NCBI RefSeq assembly: GCF_030403505.1
Contig: NZ_JAUEMJ010000010.1
Span: forward strand, 155,833 to 219,832
Length of the DNA: 64,000 bases
Direction of reading: 5' to 3'
Source of the DNA: Glycomyces tritici
GTDB lineage: Bacteria; Actinomycetota; Actinomycetes; Mycobacteriales; Micromonosporaceae
The position numbers were made by a program, and so were the translations under genes. A model generated the notes under the pieces. That model saw nothing but the letters and a program-made list of their open reading frames with translations, had not been told where the DNA came from and made no database searches. Below are positions 33,776 to 43,154 of this stretch, in pieces. Within the stretch, counting starts at the first letter, position 1, and every line of letters begins with the position of its first letter.

Positions 33776-34570
33776 ATGTCATACCCCCGACGAATCTCCA
33801 CAATGGCGGCGGCACTCCTCGCCGCCTTCGTGTCCGTCACGGCCCTCACCAGCGGTGCCGCCCAAGCGCAGACCCTCGAGTACGTCGCCCTCGGCGACTC
33901 CTACGCCTCCGGGGTCGGCACCCGCGACTACATCGACGACTCCGACTGCCGCCGCTCCGAGGCGGCCTACCCCTCGCTCCTCGCCGAGGCGATCGGCGCG
34001 GACCTCGAATTCGCCGCCTGCTCGGGCGCGAAGACCGGCGACGTCCTCGCCGGACAGCTCGGCGGGCTCTCCGCGAGCACCGACCTCGTCACGGTCACCA
34101 TCGGCGGCAACGACACCGGCTGGGCCGGCGTGGTCCAACGGTGCGCCTACCCGTACCCGTGGACCTGCACCAAGGAGATCGACGCGGCCGAGGCCTTCGT
34201 CCGGGACGTGCTGCCCGGCAGGCTCCACGAGGTCTACGCCGCGATCGAGGCCGCTGCCCCGAACGCCGAGGTCATCGTGGTCGGCTACCCGCTCCTGTTC
34301 AACGGGGAGCAGTGCAACGTCGTCACCCGCATCAGCCCCGCCGAGCAGGCCGCGCTCAACGACGCCACCGACCTCCTCGGCGACGTGATCGGCACGGCCG
34401 CACGCAGCCACGGCTTCCGGTACGCCGACGTCCGCGCCGCCTTCGACGGCCACGCCGTCTGCGACGACGCCGAATGGATCAACGGCCTCTCCTACCCGAT
34501 CATCGAGTCCTACCACCCCAACAAGGCCGGCCAGGCCGGCTACCTCGACGCCGTCGACGACCTCGTCTGA
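33776..34570 (+). CDS. Secreted SGNH/GDSL hydrolase
   Basis: A 264-residue secreted esterase/lipase. Signal peptide ~1-31 (AALLAAFVSVTALTSGAAQAQ). Block I ALGDSYASG carries the catalytic Ser, block II has the oxyanion Gly (CSGAKTGD), block III is GGNDTGW, and block V is SYHPNKAGQ with the catalytic His. Six cysteines in conserved pairs recall Streptomyces-type secreted SGNH lipases. Length is standard. ATG 33776 preceded by GGAG-like GACGGAG. Expression probably depends on the double inverted repeat upstream. Natural substrate not deducible. Confidence 0.93.
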   Translation: MSYPRRISTMAAALLAAFVSVTALTSGAAQAQTLEYVALGDSYASGVGTRDYIDDSDCRRSEAAYPSLLAEAIGADLEFAACSGAKTGDVLAGQLGGLSASTDLVTVTIGGNDTGWAGVVQRCAYPYPWTCTKEIDAAEAFVRDVLPGRLHEVYAAIEAAAPNAEVIVVGYPLLFNGEQCNVVTRISPAEQAALNDATDLLGDVIGTAARSHGFRYADVRAAFDGHAVCDDAEWINGLSYPIIESYHPNKAGQAGYLDAVDDLV

Positions 34571-34587
34571 GTTGCGGCAAAAACGAA

Positions 34588-34614
34588 GGGCCCCACCGGA
34601 ATCCGGTGGGGCCC
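34588..34614. terminator. Shared convergent terminator
   Basis: GGGCCCCACCGG (34588-34599) pairs with CCGGTGGGGCCC (34603-34614) with CTTTC after it and GAAG before it. It serves the SGNH gene and the convergent gene at 34632. Confidence 0.88.
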
Positions 34615-34631
34615 CTTTCACGCTGTCGCCT

Positions 34632-35429
34632 TTAGGAGGGGATGACCCCGGCGGCGTCGCTGTCGCAGATGAGCCACTTGCCGTCTTCCTTCACCAGGTC
34701 GATGGTCATGGTCTCGTCGACCGGCGTGCTGCCGTAGTCGGGGATGGTGATCTCACCGGTCATGGCCACGTCGACGGTGGCGTCGTCGCCGTCGATCGCC
34801 TCGTTGCTGACCTCGTAGTCCATGGAGACCTCGACGCCCTCCATCAGGTCCTCGGTGCCGGCCATGTCCTCGCCGGTAGCGCCCTCGATGGCGGCGTCGA
34901 TCTCGCCCTGGGACTCCGAGCACAGGAACGGACGCACGTCCTCGACAAGCGCTTCCAGGTCCGACATGCCGTTGGACTCGAAGGAGGAGACCGAGACGTC
35001 CATGTAGGCCTCGACGACCTCGGTGGGCGAGTCGCCGGCCCCCGGGCCGCTGCCGCCGAACGGGTTCATGACGAGCAGGACGATCGCGACGATGAGGACC
35101 ACCGCGCCGGCGCCGACGCCGACGATGAGGCCGGTCTTCGACTTCTTCGGGGCCGGGGGCAGCGGGGGCTGGCCCCCGAAGCCGGGCTGCTGCGGGGCAC
35201 CGTAACCGGGCTGCTGGCCGTACCCGGGCGGCGGGGTCTGGCCGTACCCGGGCTGCTGCGGCTGCTGGCCGTACCCGGGCTGCTGCCCGTATCCCGGCTG
35301 CGACTGCCCGTATCCGGGCTGCTGGCCGTACCCCGGCTGCTGGGGCTGCGACTGACCGTACCCCGGCTGCTGGCCGTAGGGCGGTTGCTGGTTCGGGTCG
35401 AACCCCGGCTGCTGGGGCGGGTAGGCCAT
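34632..35429 (-). CDS. Membrane-anchored protein with PGYGQQ repeats and a DUF4878-like domain
   Basis: A 265-residue protein. Residues 1-92 are a cytoplasmic Pro/Gly/Tyr/Gln tract made of PGYGQQ and PGYGQSQ repeats, ~97-122 one membrane helix ([22 protein letters not shown]), and ~130-265 an extracytoplasmic alpha+beta domain ([38 protein letters not shown]..., [13 protein letters not shown]) like DUF4878/NTF2-like lumazine-binding folds. Such proteins often border ESX loci in actinobacteria. Function unknown. Start ATG 35429 with GAGGACACGTC upstream. Confidence 0.8.
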   Translation of the reverse strand: MAYPPQQPGFDPNQQPPYGQQPGYGQSQPQQPGYGQQPGYGQSQPGYGQQPGYGQQPQQPGYGQTPPPGYGQQPGYGAPQQPGFGGQPPLPPAPKKSKTGLIVGVGAGAVVLIVAIVLLVMNPFGGSGPGAGDSPTEVVEAYMDVSVSSFESNGMSDLEALVEDVRPFLCSESQGEIDAAIEGATGEDMAGTEDLMEGVEVSMDYEVSNEAIDGDDATVDVAMTGEITIPDYGSTPVDETMTIDLVKEDGKWLICDSDAAGVIPS

Positions 35430-35566
35430 GACGTGTCCTCGTTTGTCGGGAGTGGGTTGCGCCAGGTTAACACGCAGACGCCAACATCACCGCCCTCCGA
35501 TCCGGCCGGAGAACGGACGACGCCGGAACCCACCAGGTCCCGGCGTCGCCCTCACGTGATGCGGCG

Positions 35567-37168
35567 TCAGCCGCCGCCGCCCTCTTCTTCCGCGGGGGCG
35601 GTCTCGTAGACCTGGATGTCCTCCGCGTTCGAGGACATCTGCTTCCGCGCCTCGAACGGATCGAGGTCCGGGCCCCGGGGGATCAGGTGGATCATCGTGT
35701 CCGGCACCGAGACCGGTTTGACTCCGCCGTAGCCGAGCATCGTCTGGGTCGTGTCGGTCTTGCCGTCGTCGGAGATGCCGTGGCGGACGCCCTGGTCGCT
35801 CACCATGTAGGTGATGCCCGAGATCGTCGCGCCCTGGTCGGTGCGGCTGTCGATCAGCGCCGCGGTGCCCTGCGGGAGCACCGTCTGCGCTTCCAGCCCT
35901 TCGACATCGGAGAAGATGCTGCCGTCCTCGAGGACCTCGACGGACTTCGCGTTGTCGGTGAGCGTCTCGGGGGCGGTCTCGTACATCGCCACCTGGATCA
36001 CGGTCGACTCCACGTTCTGCTCGCGCGGATCGTAGACCGCGCACACCGCCGGGCGCTTGCCCTGGGAGCTCCACAGGCTTTCGCTCAGGTCTTCCTTCGG
36101 GTAGTTCCTGGGCTCGTACGCCGCTTGGCTGCCGAACTGCGACACCGTCGTCGGCTCCGCCTGCTGCGTGCTGCCGACGTGCTTCTGCAGCAGCTTCGCC
36201 ATCGTGTCCGAGATCCGCGCGAACGTGTCGACGCCGTTCTCGTGGATGAGCACGTACTTGTCGCCGGCGGCCTCCACGGGCACCCCGTAGGTGAGGGTCC
36301 CGCCGCCGGAGGCCGGCACCTCGGACGGCTCCCCGAACTCGTCCCTGACCGGCGGCGCCATCGGAGAGGCGGCCGGGATCGTGTTGATCATGCTCTCGTT
36401 CAAGGCCATCGCGTCGCTGGTGAGCAAGCCCAAGTCGTCGATGAGGGTCTCGGCCGGGTACTCCTCGTCGTTGCCGATCTCGTACCGGGCGCCGTTCCAC
36501 AGCAGGTAGTAGTCGGGCACTTCCTCGCTGTTGGGCTTGACCGTGGTCTTCGCCAGAATCCACTTGCCGTCGCCGAGCCACTCGGTCGGCTGGTCCATGT
36601 CCCCGACCACGAGCTGCGTCAGCTGGTAGTCGTCCGTGCCGCCGTCCTCGCGAGGCATGGAGCAGACGTTCCAGTTGATCTTCTGCAGCAGCTCCTTCTT
36701 GTCCGGCGGCTGCGAGGGAATCCCCTGGATGCCGATGGTGAAGGAGCCGCGGGGAATGCCCGCCAGCGAAGACGGCTTGAGGTCCTGGACCTCCGGCATC
36801 CCGGTCGAACCGGGCTTGGCCAGCAGCAGCGCCGACGTGTAGTTCGTGACCTGCCAGAGCCGGGCCGGGTCCTCCGGGGTGCCCTCCTTGCCGTCCTTCG
36901 TGATGTACACATAGACGGCGTTGGAGCCCTTGATGGTGATGATGTTGCCCTCGACCGGCAGCGCGTTCCCCTTGTTGAACAGGGTCGCGATGGCGAACCC
37001 GCCGAACACCAGCGCCAGCACCATCACCGAAGCGAAGATCGAGACGCCGATGCGCCGCAGCGGACGCTCGATCGAGTCGGGGTTGGCCAGCACCAGCGCC
37101 TGGTTCATGCGCGAGGTGATGAACTTGTGGGCCTCCACCTGTTCGCGGCGGGAGCGCATCTGGGCCAT
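35567..37168 (-). CDS. eccB: Type VII secretion membrane protein EccB
   Basis: A 533-residue core component of the ESX machine. The short cytoplasmic N-terminus is typical (RREQVEAHKFITSRMNQALVLANPDS), with one helix at ~42-65 and a large extracytoplasmic region of repeated domains rich in short beta strands (VEGNIITIKGSNAVYVYI, YQLTQLVVGDMDQ, AETLIDDLGLL, AALIDSRTDQGATISGITYMVSDQGVRHGI). It ends in a Glu/Gly tail. EccB caps the EccC/D/E complex outside the membrane. Length is slightly above average. Transcribed after eccD, 39 bp downstream of it. Confidence 0.95.
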   Translation of the reverse strand: MAQMRSRREQVEAHKFITSRMNQALVLANPDSIERPLRRIGVSIFASVMVLALVFGGFAIATLFNKGNALPVEGNIITIKGSNAVYVYITKDGKEGTPEDPARLWQVTNYTSALLLAKPGSTGMPEVQDLKPSSLAGIPRGSFTIGIQGIPSQPPDKKELLQKINWNVCSMPREDGGTDDYQLTQLVVGDMDQPTEWLGDGKWILAKTTVKPNSEEVPDYYLLWNGARYEIGNDEEYPAETLIDDLGLLTSDAMALNESMINTIPAASPMAPPVRDEFGEPSEVPASGGGTLTYGVPVEAAGDKYVLIHENGVDTFARISDTMAKLLQKHVGSTQQAEPTTVSQFGSQAAYEPRNYPKEDLSESLWSSQGKRPAVCAVYDPREQNVESTVIQVAMYETAPETLTDNAKSVEVLEDGSIFSDVEGLEAQTVLPQGTAALIDSRTDQGATISGITYMVSDQGVRHGISDDGKTDTTQTMLGYGGVKPVSVPDTMIHLIPRGPDLDPFEARKQMSSNAEDIQVYETAPAEEEGGGG

Positions 37169-37207
37169 TCGGATTCGCCTCTCTCGGAGTCGAGGTCAGG
37201 GGTGGGG

Positions 37208-38611
37208 TCAGCCGCGCAGCGACAAGGCGATCGAGTACAGGTCGCAGACCCAGCCGACCAGCGGCAGGATCGACACGATGAGCAGCGCCTCGATGATGTC
37301 GAGGGCGCGGCCCCAGGTGGGGGCGATCTTCTTGCCCGCCACGGCGAGGCCGTAGACCATCGCGATGAGCGTCAGGAGCGTCAGCGCACCGAGGATGACC
37401 GTGAGTCGCACCAGGATGTTGTCCTCGCTGGCGACGAAGATCGCCGCGAGGGTCGCGGCGAGGCCGCCCATGCCGCCGGTGAGCATCACGATGCGGGCGG
37501 CGCGGTCCTCGACCGAGCGCGACCGGCTGAGCAGCACGAGCGACAGGATCGTGGAGAGGATGAGGCCGGGGATCTCGCCCGAGAACGCGAGCGCGATCGA
37601 GGAGACCAGGCTGACCACGGCCGCGAACGAGTACAGGGCCTCGAGGTAGTTGCCGGCGTGCTCGGAGAGCTTGAGGATCCGCTTGCCGTCGATGGCCTCG
37701 GCGTCGCCCTCCTTCAGCTCCTCCGTGGTCGTCGGCAGCTGCGGGGTGGGCACCATCGCCATGGACAGCGACAGGCTCGGCGCGAACGGCAGGATCACCA
37801 GCGCCAGCGGCGCGGCGATGCCGGCGGCCGTGGCGGCCGAGCCTTTCAGCGCCATCATCAGCGCCGTCGCGATGCCCAGTACCACCGCGCCGAGGATCGT
37901 CACGATGAACACCGGCGCCGACGCCATGTCGCCCACGGCGACCATGGCCAGGACGCTGAACAGCAGGATCGCCGAGGCCGCGATGAGCACGTGCGGGCCT
38001 TCGAGGTCGAACAGCCCCGTGTTCTCGGTGTCGGCGATGAGCAGGCCGCCGACGCCGGCGTAGAGCACGGCGGTGACGCCGAAGTACGTGGCCGCCCGCG
38101 AGTCGCCGACCGCGCGCGAGAGCAGCGCCGAGGCGCCGACCAGGATCGCCGCGACCGACAGGCCGACGATCGCCGAGGCGAGGTGGCCGGTCAGGAGGAT
38201 CGCGATGGCGCCCACGGCCAGGGCCGCGGTGCCGACGCCGACGCTGAAGCGCTTGGTCGCCAGGTGGTCCCAGCGGTTGCCGCGCTGATCGGTGGCGGTG
38301 GCGATCGCGTCGATGATGTCGTCGAAGACCACCTCGGGCTTGGCGGCGTCGGCGGGGTTGAGGTACAGCATCTCGCCGTCGTTGATCCCCAGCTGGGAGC
38401 AGGAGTGACCGGTGTCGATCGCCTCCTCGCCCAGGCGGGTGAGGATCCAGCCGCCGTTGTCGCCGGCCTCGTCGATGTAGTACTCGCCGGCTTGGTGCAG
38501 GATCGTCGGCAGCAGGTCGGACAGGGGGACGTCTGAGGGCAGTGCGAGGTCGATCCTCGTGCGAGGACTGACGATCGTCACCCTTGAGAGAGTGGCCGAC
38601 TTGGTGCTCAC
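37208..38611 (-). CDS. eccD: Type VII secretion integral membrane protein EccD
   Basis: A 467-residue protein: an N-terminal ubiquitin-like (YukD-type) domain of ~90 residues (SRVTIVSPRTRIDLALPSDVPLSDLLPTIL...) followed by eleven hydrophobic helices. EccD dimers form the membrane vestibule of the ESX channel. Start taken at GTG 38611 with GGAGG nine bases upstream; a longer frame to 38707 has an Arg/Pro-rich start of antisense character. It shares a divergent intergenic region with eccC. Confidence 0.95.
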   Translation of the reverse strand: MSTKSATLSRVTIVSPRTRIDLALPSDVPLSDLLPTILHQAGEYYIDEAGDNGGWILTRLGEEAIDTGHSCSQLGINDGEMLYLNPADAAKPEVVFDDIIDAIATATDQRGNRWDHLATKRFSVGVGTAALAVGAIAILLTGHLASAIVGLSVAAILVGASALLSRAVGDSRAATYFGVTAVLYAGVGGLLIADTENTGLFDLEGPHVLIAASAILLFSVLAMVAVGDMASAPVFIVTILGAVVLGIATALMMALKGSAATAAGIAAPLALVILPFAPSLSLSMAMVPTPQLPTTTEELKEGDAEAIDGKRILKLSEHAGNYLEALYSFAAVVSLVSSIALAFSGEIPGLILSTILSLVLLSRSRSVEDRAARIVMLTGGMGGLAATLAAIFVASEDNILVRLTVILGALTLLTLIAMVYGLAVAGKKIAPTWGRALDIIEALLIVSILPLVGWVCDLYSIALSLRG

Positions 38612-38743
38612 CGTGCGAACCTCCGGGTCGGGTCGGTGATCGTGGGGACCGTTCAAGGATAAATGCCGCATGCAACGGCGGGGGGACCGGCGTGGGTGTA
38701 CCGGCAAGAGTGGCGACCCGGCATTACCCTAGTAGTGCGATAC

Positions 38744-38773
38744 TCGACAGAGCGCACTTACATCTTTTATACG
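38744..38773 (+). promoter_or_regulatory. Candidate eccC promoter
   Basis: TCGACA (38744-38749) and TATACG (38768-38773) with an 18-nt spacer (17 if the -10 is read as TTATAC), in an A/T-rich patch 70 bp ahead of eccC. Confidence 0.5.
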
Positions 38774-38843
38774 ACAGCGCTAAGTTACGGCCAGCAAGCG
38801 TCCCCGTGGTAGGCGCATCCCCCGGTGAGCACAAGGACCCTCT

Positions 38844-41800
38844 GTGACGACCAAACTCTTCCGCCGGCCTCCGCGCAAACGCGGACCGCAGGCCCCGCGC
38901 GGTGACATCCTCCTGGAGTCGCCGCCGGACATGCCCGACCCGCAGCCCAAGAACATCTCGCAGTATCTGATGATCCTGCCGATGCTCGCGGGTGCCGCGG
39001 CGATGGCGATGATGATGATGTCCCGCGTCGGCACCGGTTCGAACCCGAGCTCGGGCAGCAACACCATGCGCATCGCCATGGGCGCCATGATGGGCATCTC
39101 GATGGTCGGCATGATGGCCACTTCCATGGGCGGCAACCGCGCCCAGAAGAAGGCCGAGTTCAACGCCGACCGCCGCGACTACATGCGCTACCTCAACCAG
39201 GTCCGCCGCCGCGCCCGCAAGGGCGCCGAGCGGCAGTGGCGCGCGGCCCGGTGGCGCCACCCCGACCCCAAGGCCCTGTGGTCGCTCGTCGGCTCCCGCC
39301 GCATGTGGGAGCGGCGCGCGAAGGACGACGACGCGCTGGACATCCGCGTGGGCGTCGGCAAGCAGCGCATGACGATGAAGCTGGTCCCGCCCGAGACCAA
39401 GCCCGTCGAGGACCTGGAGCCGATGACCTCGATGGCGTTGCGCCGCTTCGTGGCCGCGCACTCCAACGTCATCGACATCCCCCGCTCGATGAAGTACACC
39501 GAAGCCGCCCGCGTGGTCCTGCGCGGCGACCGGGCGCTCGTCGTCGACAACATCCGCGCCCAGCTCGTCCAGGCCGCGGTCCTGCACTCGCCCGACGACA
39601 TCATCGTCGCGGTGGTCGCGGACAACGAGCGCATGCCCGAGTGGCACTGGATGAAGTGGCTGCCGCACCTCCAGCACCCGTCCGCAGAGGACGGGGCCGG
39701 ACCGGTCCGCATGTTCTACAACACCACCACGCAGCTGGAGAACTCGCTGCGCGAGCAGCTCTCCGGCCGCGGCGCGTGGTCGCCCGGCGCCACCGCGGGG
39801 GAGGGGCAGCCGCACCTGGTCGTCATCCTCGACGGCGGCGAGGTCGACCCCACCGGCATCATCGCCGCCGACGGCATGGGCGGGGTCACCGTCTTCGACT
39901 TCTCCGGCTACCTGCCGCGCAAGCCCGGGCCGCAGATCAAGCTCTACGACGTCACGGCCGAGGAGATCTACACCGACCAGGCCGGCCGGCGCCGCGTGCT
40001 CGGCAAGCCCGACCGCATGTCGTACAACCAGGCCGAGGGCGTGGCCCGCTCGCTCGCGCCCTGGCGGCTGACGCTCAAGGGCTCGAGCGGCAAGACCGAG
40101 TCGGGGGACGAGGACCAGTCGCCGCTGGCGAACCCGTCGTCGCTGCCCGAGATGCTCGGCTTCAACGACGCCGCGGCGCTCGACCCGGCCGTCCACTGGC
40201 GCGAGAAGCCCGTCAAGGACTACCTGAAGGTCCCCATCGGGCCCGGTCCCGACGGCGGCATCGTCGACATCGACTTCAAGGAGTCCGCGGTCGGCGGCAT
40301 GGGCCCGCACGGCCTGCTCATCGGCGCGACCGGTTCCGGTAAGTCCGAGGTGCTGCGCACCATCATCGGCTCACTGATCGCCACGCACTCCTCCGAGGAG
40401 CTCAACTTCATCCTCGTCGACTTCAAGGGCGGCGCGACCTTCGCGGCGCTCGACGACCTGCCGCACGTCAGCGCGGTCATCACCAACCTCGCCGACGAGA
40501 TCGAGCTGGTCGACCGCATGGCCGACGCGCTCGAAGGCGAGCTCGTGCGCCGCCAGGAGGTGCTGCGCGCCGCCGGCAACTACACGAACCGGTGGGAGTA
40601 CGAGAAGGCCCGCAAGGCCGGGCAGCCGATGGACCCCATGCCGACGCTGCTCATCATCGCGGACGAGTTCTCCGAGATGCTCGTCGCCAAGCCCGAGTTC
40701 ATCAACCTGTTCCTCCAGATCGGCCGCATCGGCCGCTCCATCGGCGTGCACATGCTCCTCGCCTCGCAGCGCCTCGAAGAGGGCAAGCTCAAGGGCCTGG
40801 ACACGTTCCTGTCGTACCGCGTCGCGCTCCGCACCTTCTCGGCGCAGGAGTCGCGCACCGTGATCGGCTCCGGCGCGGCCTACGAGCTGCCGCAGGCGCC
40901 CGGCCACGGGTACCTCCAGGTCGGCACGCAGGACCTCGTGCGCTTCCGCGCCGCCTACGTCGGCGGCCCCTACAAGCCGCCGAAACGCGTCGCCTCGCGC
41001 GCCGAGCGCATCGCGGCCGTGCAGCACAAGGTGCAGCGGTTCCTCCCCGGATTCGTCGAGCTCCCCCCGGAGCCCGAGGTCGAGGAGGAGCCCGAGGAAG
41101 TGCTGGAGGCGACCGAGGCCGACGACGAGAACGAGAAGCTCTCCGAACTCGAGGTCATGGTCAACAACTGCCTCGGCATGGGCCGCCCGGCCCACGAGGT
41201 GTGGCTCCCGCCGCTCCTGGAGCCGCCGACGCTCGACCAGCTGCTGCCCCCGCTCGAAGCCGACCCCGTGCGCGGCCTGCACCCGAAGGGCTTCTCGCTC
41301 AACGGGAAGCTCCACGCCGTCCTCGGTGAAGAGGACCGGCCGTTCGAGCAGCGCCGCAGCCCGTTCGTGGTCGACCTCTCCGGCGCCCAGGGCACCGTGG
41401 CCATCGCCGGCGGCGCCCAGTCGGGCAAGTCGACGATGCTCCGCGGGCTCATCGGCTCGCTCGCGCTCCTCCACACGCCGCGCGAAGTGCAGTTCTACTG
41501 CCTGGACTTCGGCGGCGGCACCCTGCGCGGCATCGAGGACCTCCCGCACGTCGCGGGCGTCTTCGGCCGCCAGGAGGAAGAGGGCGTGCGCCGCACCATC
41601 CAGGAGGTCTCGACCATCCTGGACGAGCGCGAGAAGTTCTTCACCGACAACAAGATCGACGGCATGAACTCCTACCGGCGCATGAAGGCCGACGGGCGGT
41701 TCCAGGAGGACCCCTACGGGGACATCTTCCTCGTCATCGACAACTGGATGACGCTGCGCGAGGATTTCGAGCCGTTCGTCGACCAGGTCCGCGCCATCGG

Positions 41801-42881
41801 CAACCGCGGCCTGGCCTACGGCGTCCACGTCATGGTCACCTGCACCCGCTGGGGCGACATCCGCATGAACATGCGCGACATGTTCGGCCTGAAACTGGAG
41901 CTGAAGCTCTCGGACAACATGGAGTCCGAGATCGACCGCAAGGCGGCGGCGAACGTGCCGAAGAACCGCCCCGGCCGCGGCCTCTCGCTCCAGAAGCTGC
42001 ACTTCCTCTCCGGCGTGCCCCGCATCGACGGGATCCGCGACGGCGACGACCTGCAGCCCGGCGTCGAGGACTTCGTCAAGAAGGTCAAGCAGGCCTGGCG
42101 CTTCGCGCCCTGCCCGCCGGTGCGACTCCTGCCGCGCCAGCTCCACGTGGCCGACTTCCTCCAGGCGGTCGACCGCACGAAGCCGGGCATCCCGATCGGC
42201 CTCAACGAGGCCGGCCTCAAGCCGGTGTACCTCGACTTCCAGACCGAGCCGCACCTGCTCGTGTTCGGCGACTCCGAGTCCGGCAAGACCAACCTCCTGC
42301 GCCACATCGCCCGGCAGATCCAGGCGACGTACTCGCCCAAGGAGGCCAAGGTCATCATGGCGGACTACCGGCGCGGCATGCTCGAGGAGATCTCGAAGCC
42401 GACCCTGCTGGACTACGCCATGTCGGGCAAGCAGTTCGAGACCTCGATCAAGAACCTCAAGGGCCCGATCGAGCGGCGGCTCCCCGGAGACGACGTCTCC
42501 CCGGCGCAGCTGCGTGACCGGTCCTGGTGGACCGGCCCGGACCTGTACCTGATCGTGGACGACTACGAGATGGTGGCCCAGCGGGTGAACCCGATGACCG
42601 CCATCGCCGAACTCATCCCGCAGGGACGCGACATCGGCTTCCACGTCATCATCGCCCGCCGCGCCTCCGGCGCGTCCCGCGCGATGATGGACCCGATCGT
42701 CGGCCAGATCAAGCAGCTCGAATCCCCAGGCCTGCTCATGAGCGGCCGCAAGGAGGAAGGCGCGATCTTCGGGAAGCTCCGCCCCAGCCCGCAGCCCCCG
42801 GGCCGCGGCACCCTGGTGCGCCGCAAGGACGGCGAGCAGCTCATCCAGACGACGCTGCTGCCCCCGAACGGCACCGCCTAG
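38844..42881 (+). CDS. eccC: Type VII secretion ATPase EccC
   Basis: A 1345-residue undivided EccCa-EccCb motor. Two N-terminal membrane helices (~45-65 and ~73-100) and a DUF (stalk) domain precede three FtsK-like ATPase domains with P-loops GATGSGKSE (about 494), GGAQSGKST (about 856) and GDSESGKTN (about 1142). The first domain has the catalytic glutamate in LLIIADEFSEM. The third should bind the C-terminal signal of WXG100 substrates. EccC powers export. GTG 38844 with AAGGAC upstream. Divergent from eccD-eccB and followed by a large palindrome. Confidence 0.97.
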   Translation: MTTKLFRRPPRKRGPQAPRGDILLESPPDMPDPQPKNISQYLMILPMLAGAAAMAMMMMSRVGTGSNPSSGSNTMRIAMGAMMGISMVGMMATSMGGNRAQKKAEFNADRRDYMRYLNQVRRRARKGAERQWRAARWRHPDPKALWSLVGSRRMWERRAKDDDALDIRVGVGKQRMTMKLVPPETKPVEDLEPMTSMALRRFVAAHSNVIDIPRSMKYTEAARVVLRGDRALVVDNIRAQLVQAAVLHSPDDIIVAVVADNERMPEWHWMKWLPHLQHPSAEDGAGPVRMFYNTTTQLENSLREQLSGRGAWSPGATAGEGQPHLVVILDGGEVDPTGIIAADGMGGVTVFDFSGYLPRKPGPQIKLYDVTAEEIYTDQAGRRRVLGKPDRMSYNQAEGVARSLAPWRLTLKGSSGKTESGDEDQSPLANPSSLPEMLGFNDAAALDPAVHWREKPVKDYLKVPIGPGPDGGIVDIDFKESAVGGMGPHGLLIGATGSGKSEVLRTIIGSLIATHSSEELNFILVDFKGGATFAALDDLPHVSAVITNLADEIELVDRMADALEGELVRRQEVLRAAGNYTNRWEYEKARKAGQPMDPMPTLLIIADEFSEMLVAKPEFINLFLQIGRIGRSIGVHMLLASQRLEEGKLKGLDTFLSYRVALRTFSAQESRTVIGSGAAYELPQAPGHGYLQVGTQDLVRFRAAYVGGPYKPPKRVASRAERIAAVQHKVQRFLPGFVELPPEPEVEEEPEEVLEATEADDENEKLSELEVMVNNCLGMGRPAHEVWLPPLLEPPTLDQLLPPLEADPVRGLHPKGFSLNGKLHAVLGEEDRPFEQRRSPFVVDLSGAQGTVAIAGGAQSGKSTMLRGLIGSLALLHTPREVQFYCLDFGGGTLRGIEDLPHVAGVFGRQEEEGVRRTIQEVSTILDEREKFFTDNKIDGMNSYRRMKADGRFQEDPYGDIFLVIDNWMTLREDFEPFVDQVRAIGNRGLAYGVHVMVTCTRWGDIRMNMRDMFGLKLELKLSDNMESEIDRKAAANVPKNRPGRGLSLQKLHFLSGVPRIDGIRDGDDLQPGVEDFVKKVKQAWRFAPCPPVRLLPRQLHVADFLQAVDRTKPGIPIGLNEAGLKPVYLDFQTEPHLLVFGDSESGKTNLLRHIARQIQATYSPKEAKVIMADYRRGMLEEISKPTLLDYAMSGKQFETSIKNLKGPIERRLPGDDVSPAQLRDRSWWTGPDLYLIVDDYEMVAQRVNPMTAIAELIPQGRDIGFHVIIARRASGASRAMMDPIVGQIKQLESPGLLMSGRKEEGAIFGKLRPSPQPPGRGTLVRRKDGEQLIQTTLLPPNGTA

Positions 42882-42906
42882 GGCCTGTCCGGCGAGTCAG
42901 GCCGGC

Positions 42907-42993
42907 CCGTTCGCCCGCTCGTTGCGTTGCAGGGGCCTTTGCATACCGGTGTGTATGCAAAGGCCCCTTCGCCTTGCGAGCGAACGAACAAAC
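42907..42993. terminator. Large palindrome downstream of eccC
   Basis: A perfect 16-bp stem, AGGGGCCTTTGCATAC (42931-42946) with 42953-42968, around CGGTGT. It is extended by imperfect arms (GTTCGCCCGCTCG at 42909 versus CGAGCGAACGAAC to ~42990). Functions as terminator in either direction; the length and extended arms are unusual and recall a REP/MITE-type palindromic element. Confidence 0.7.
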
Positions 42994-43061
42994 TCGGATA
43001 CGCCGCACCCTGACCCGCAGGACAGCCTGGCGCAGATCACTGCGTTTGACGCACATCGCAC

Positions 43062-43089
43062 GGCCGCCCACCGCAACCGGTGGGCGGCC
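43062..43089 (+). terminator. 12-bp G/C hairpin in the leader of the next gene
   Basis: GGCCGCCCACCG (43062-43073) pairs with CGGTGGGCGGCC (43078-43089) around CAAC. It lies 65 bp before the ATG of the gene at 43155, so it is either a second terminator after eccC or a leader hairpin. Confidence 0.6.
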
Positions 43090-43154
43090 CTGCGGCGTAT
43101 AGGTTGCAGAACGGTCGCGAATCCCGCTCGCGCCACTGGAGACCAAGGCCCCGC

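Noticed and set aside
35687..38536. 949-codon frame opposite eccB-eccD
   Set aside because: Arg/His/Asp-rich shadow; both minus-strand genes are well recognised components.
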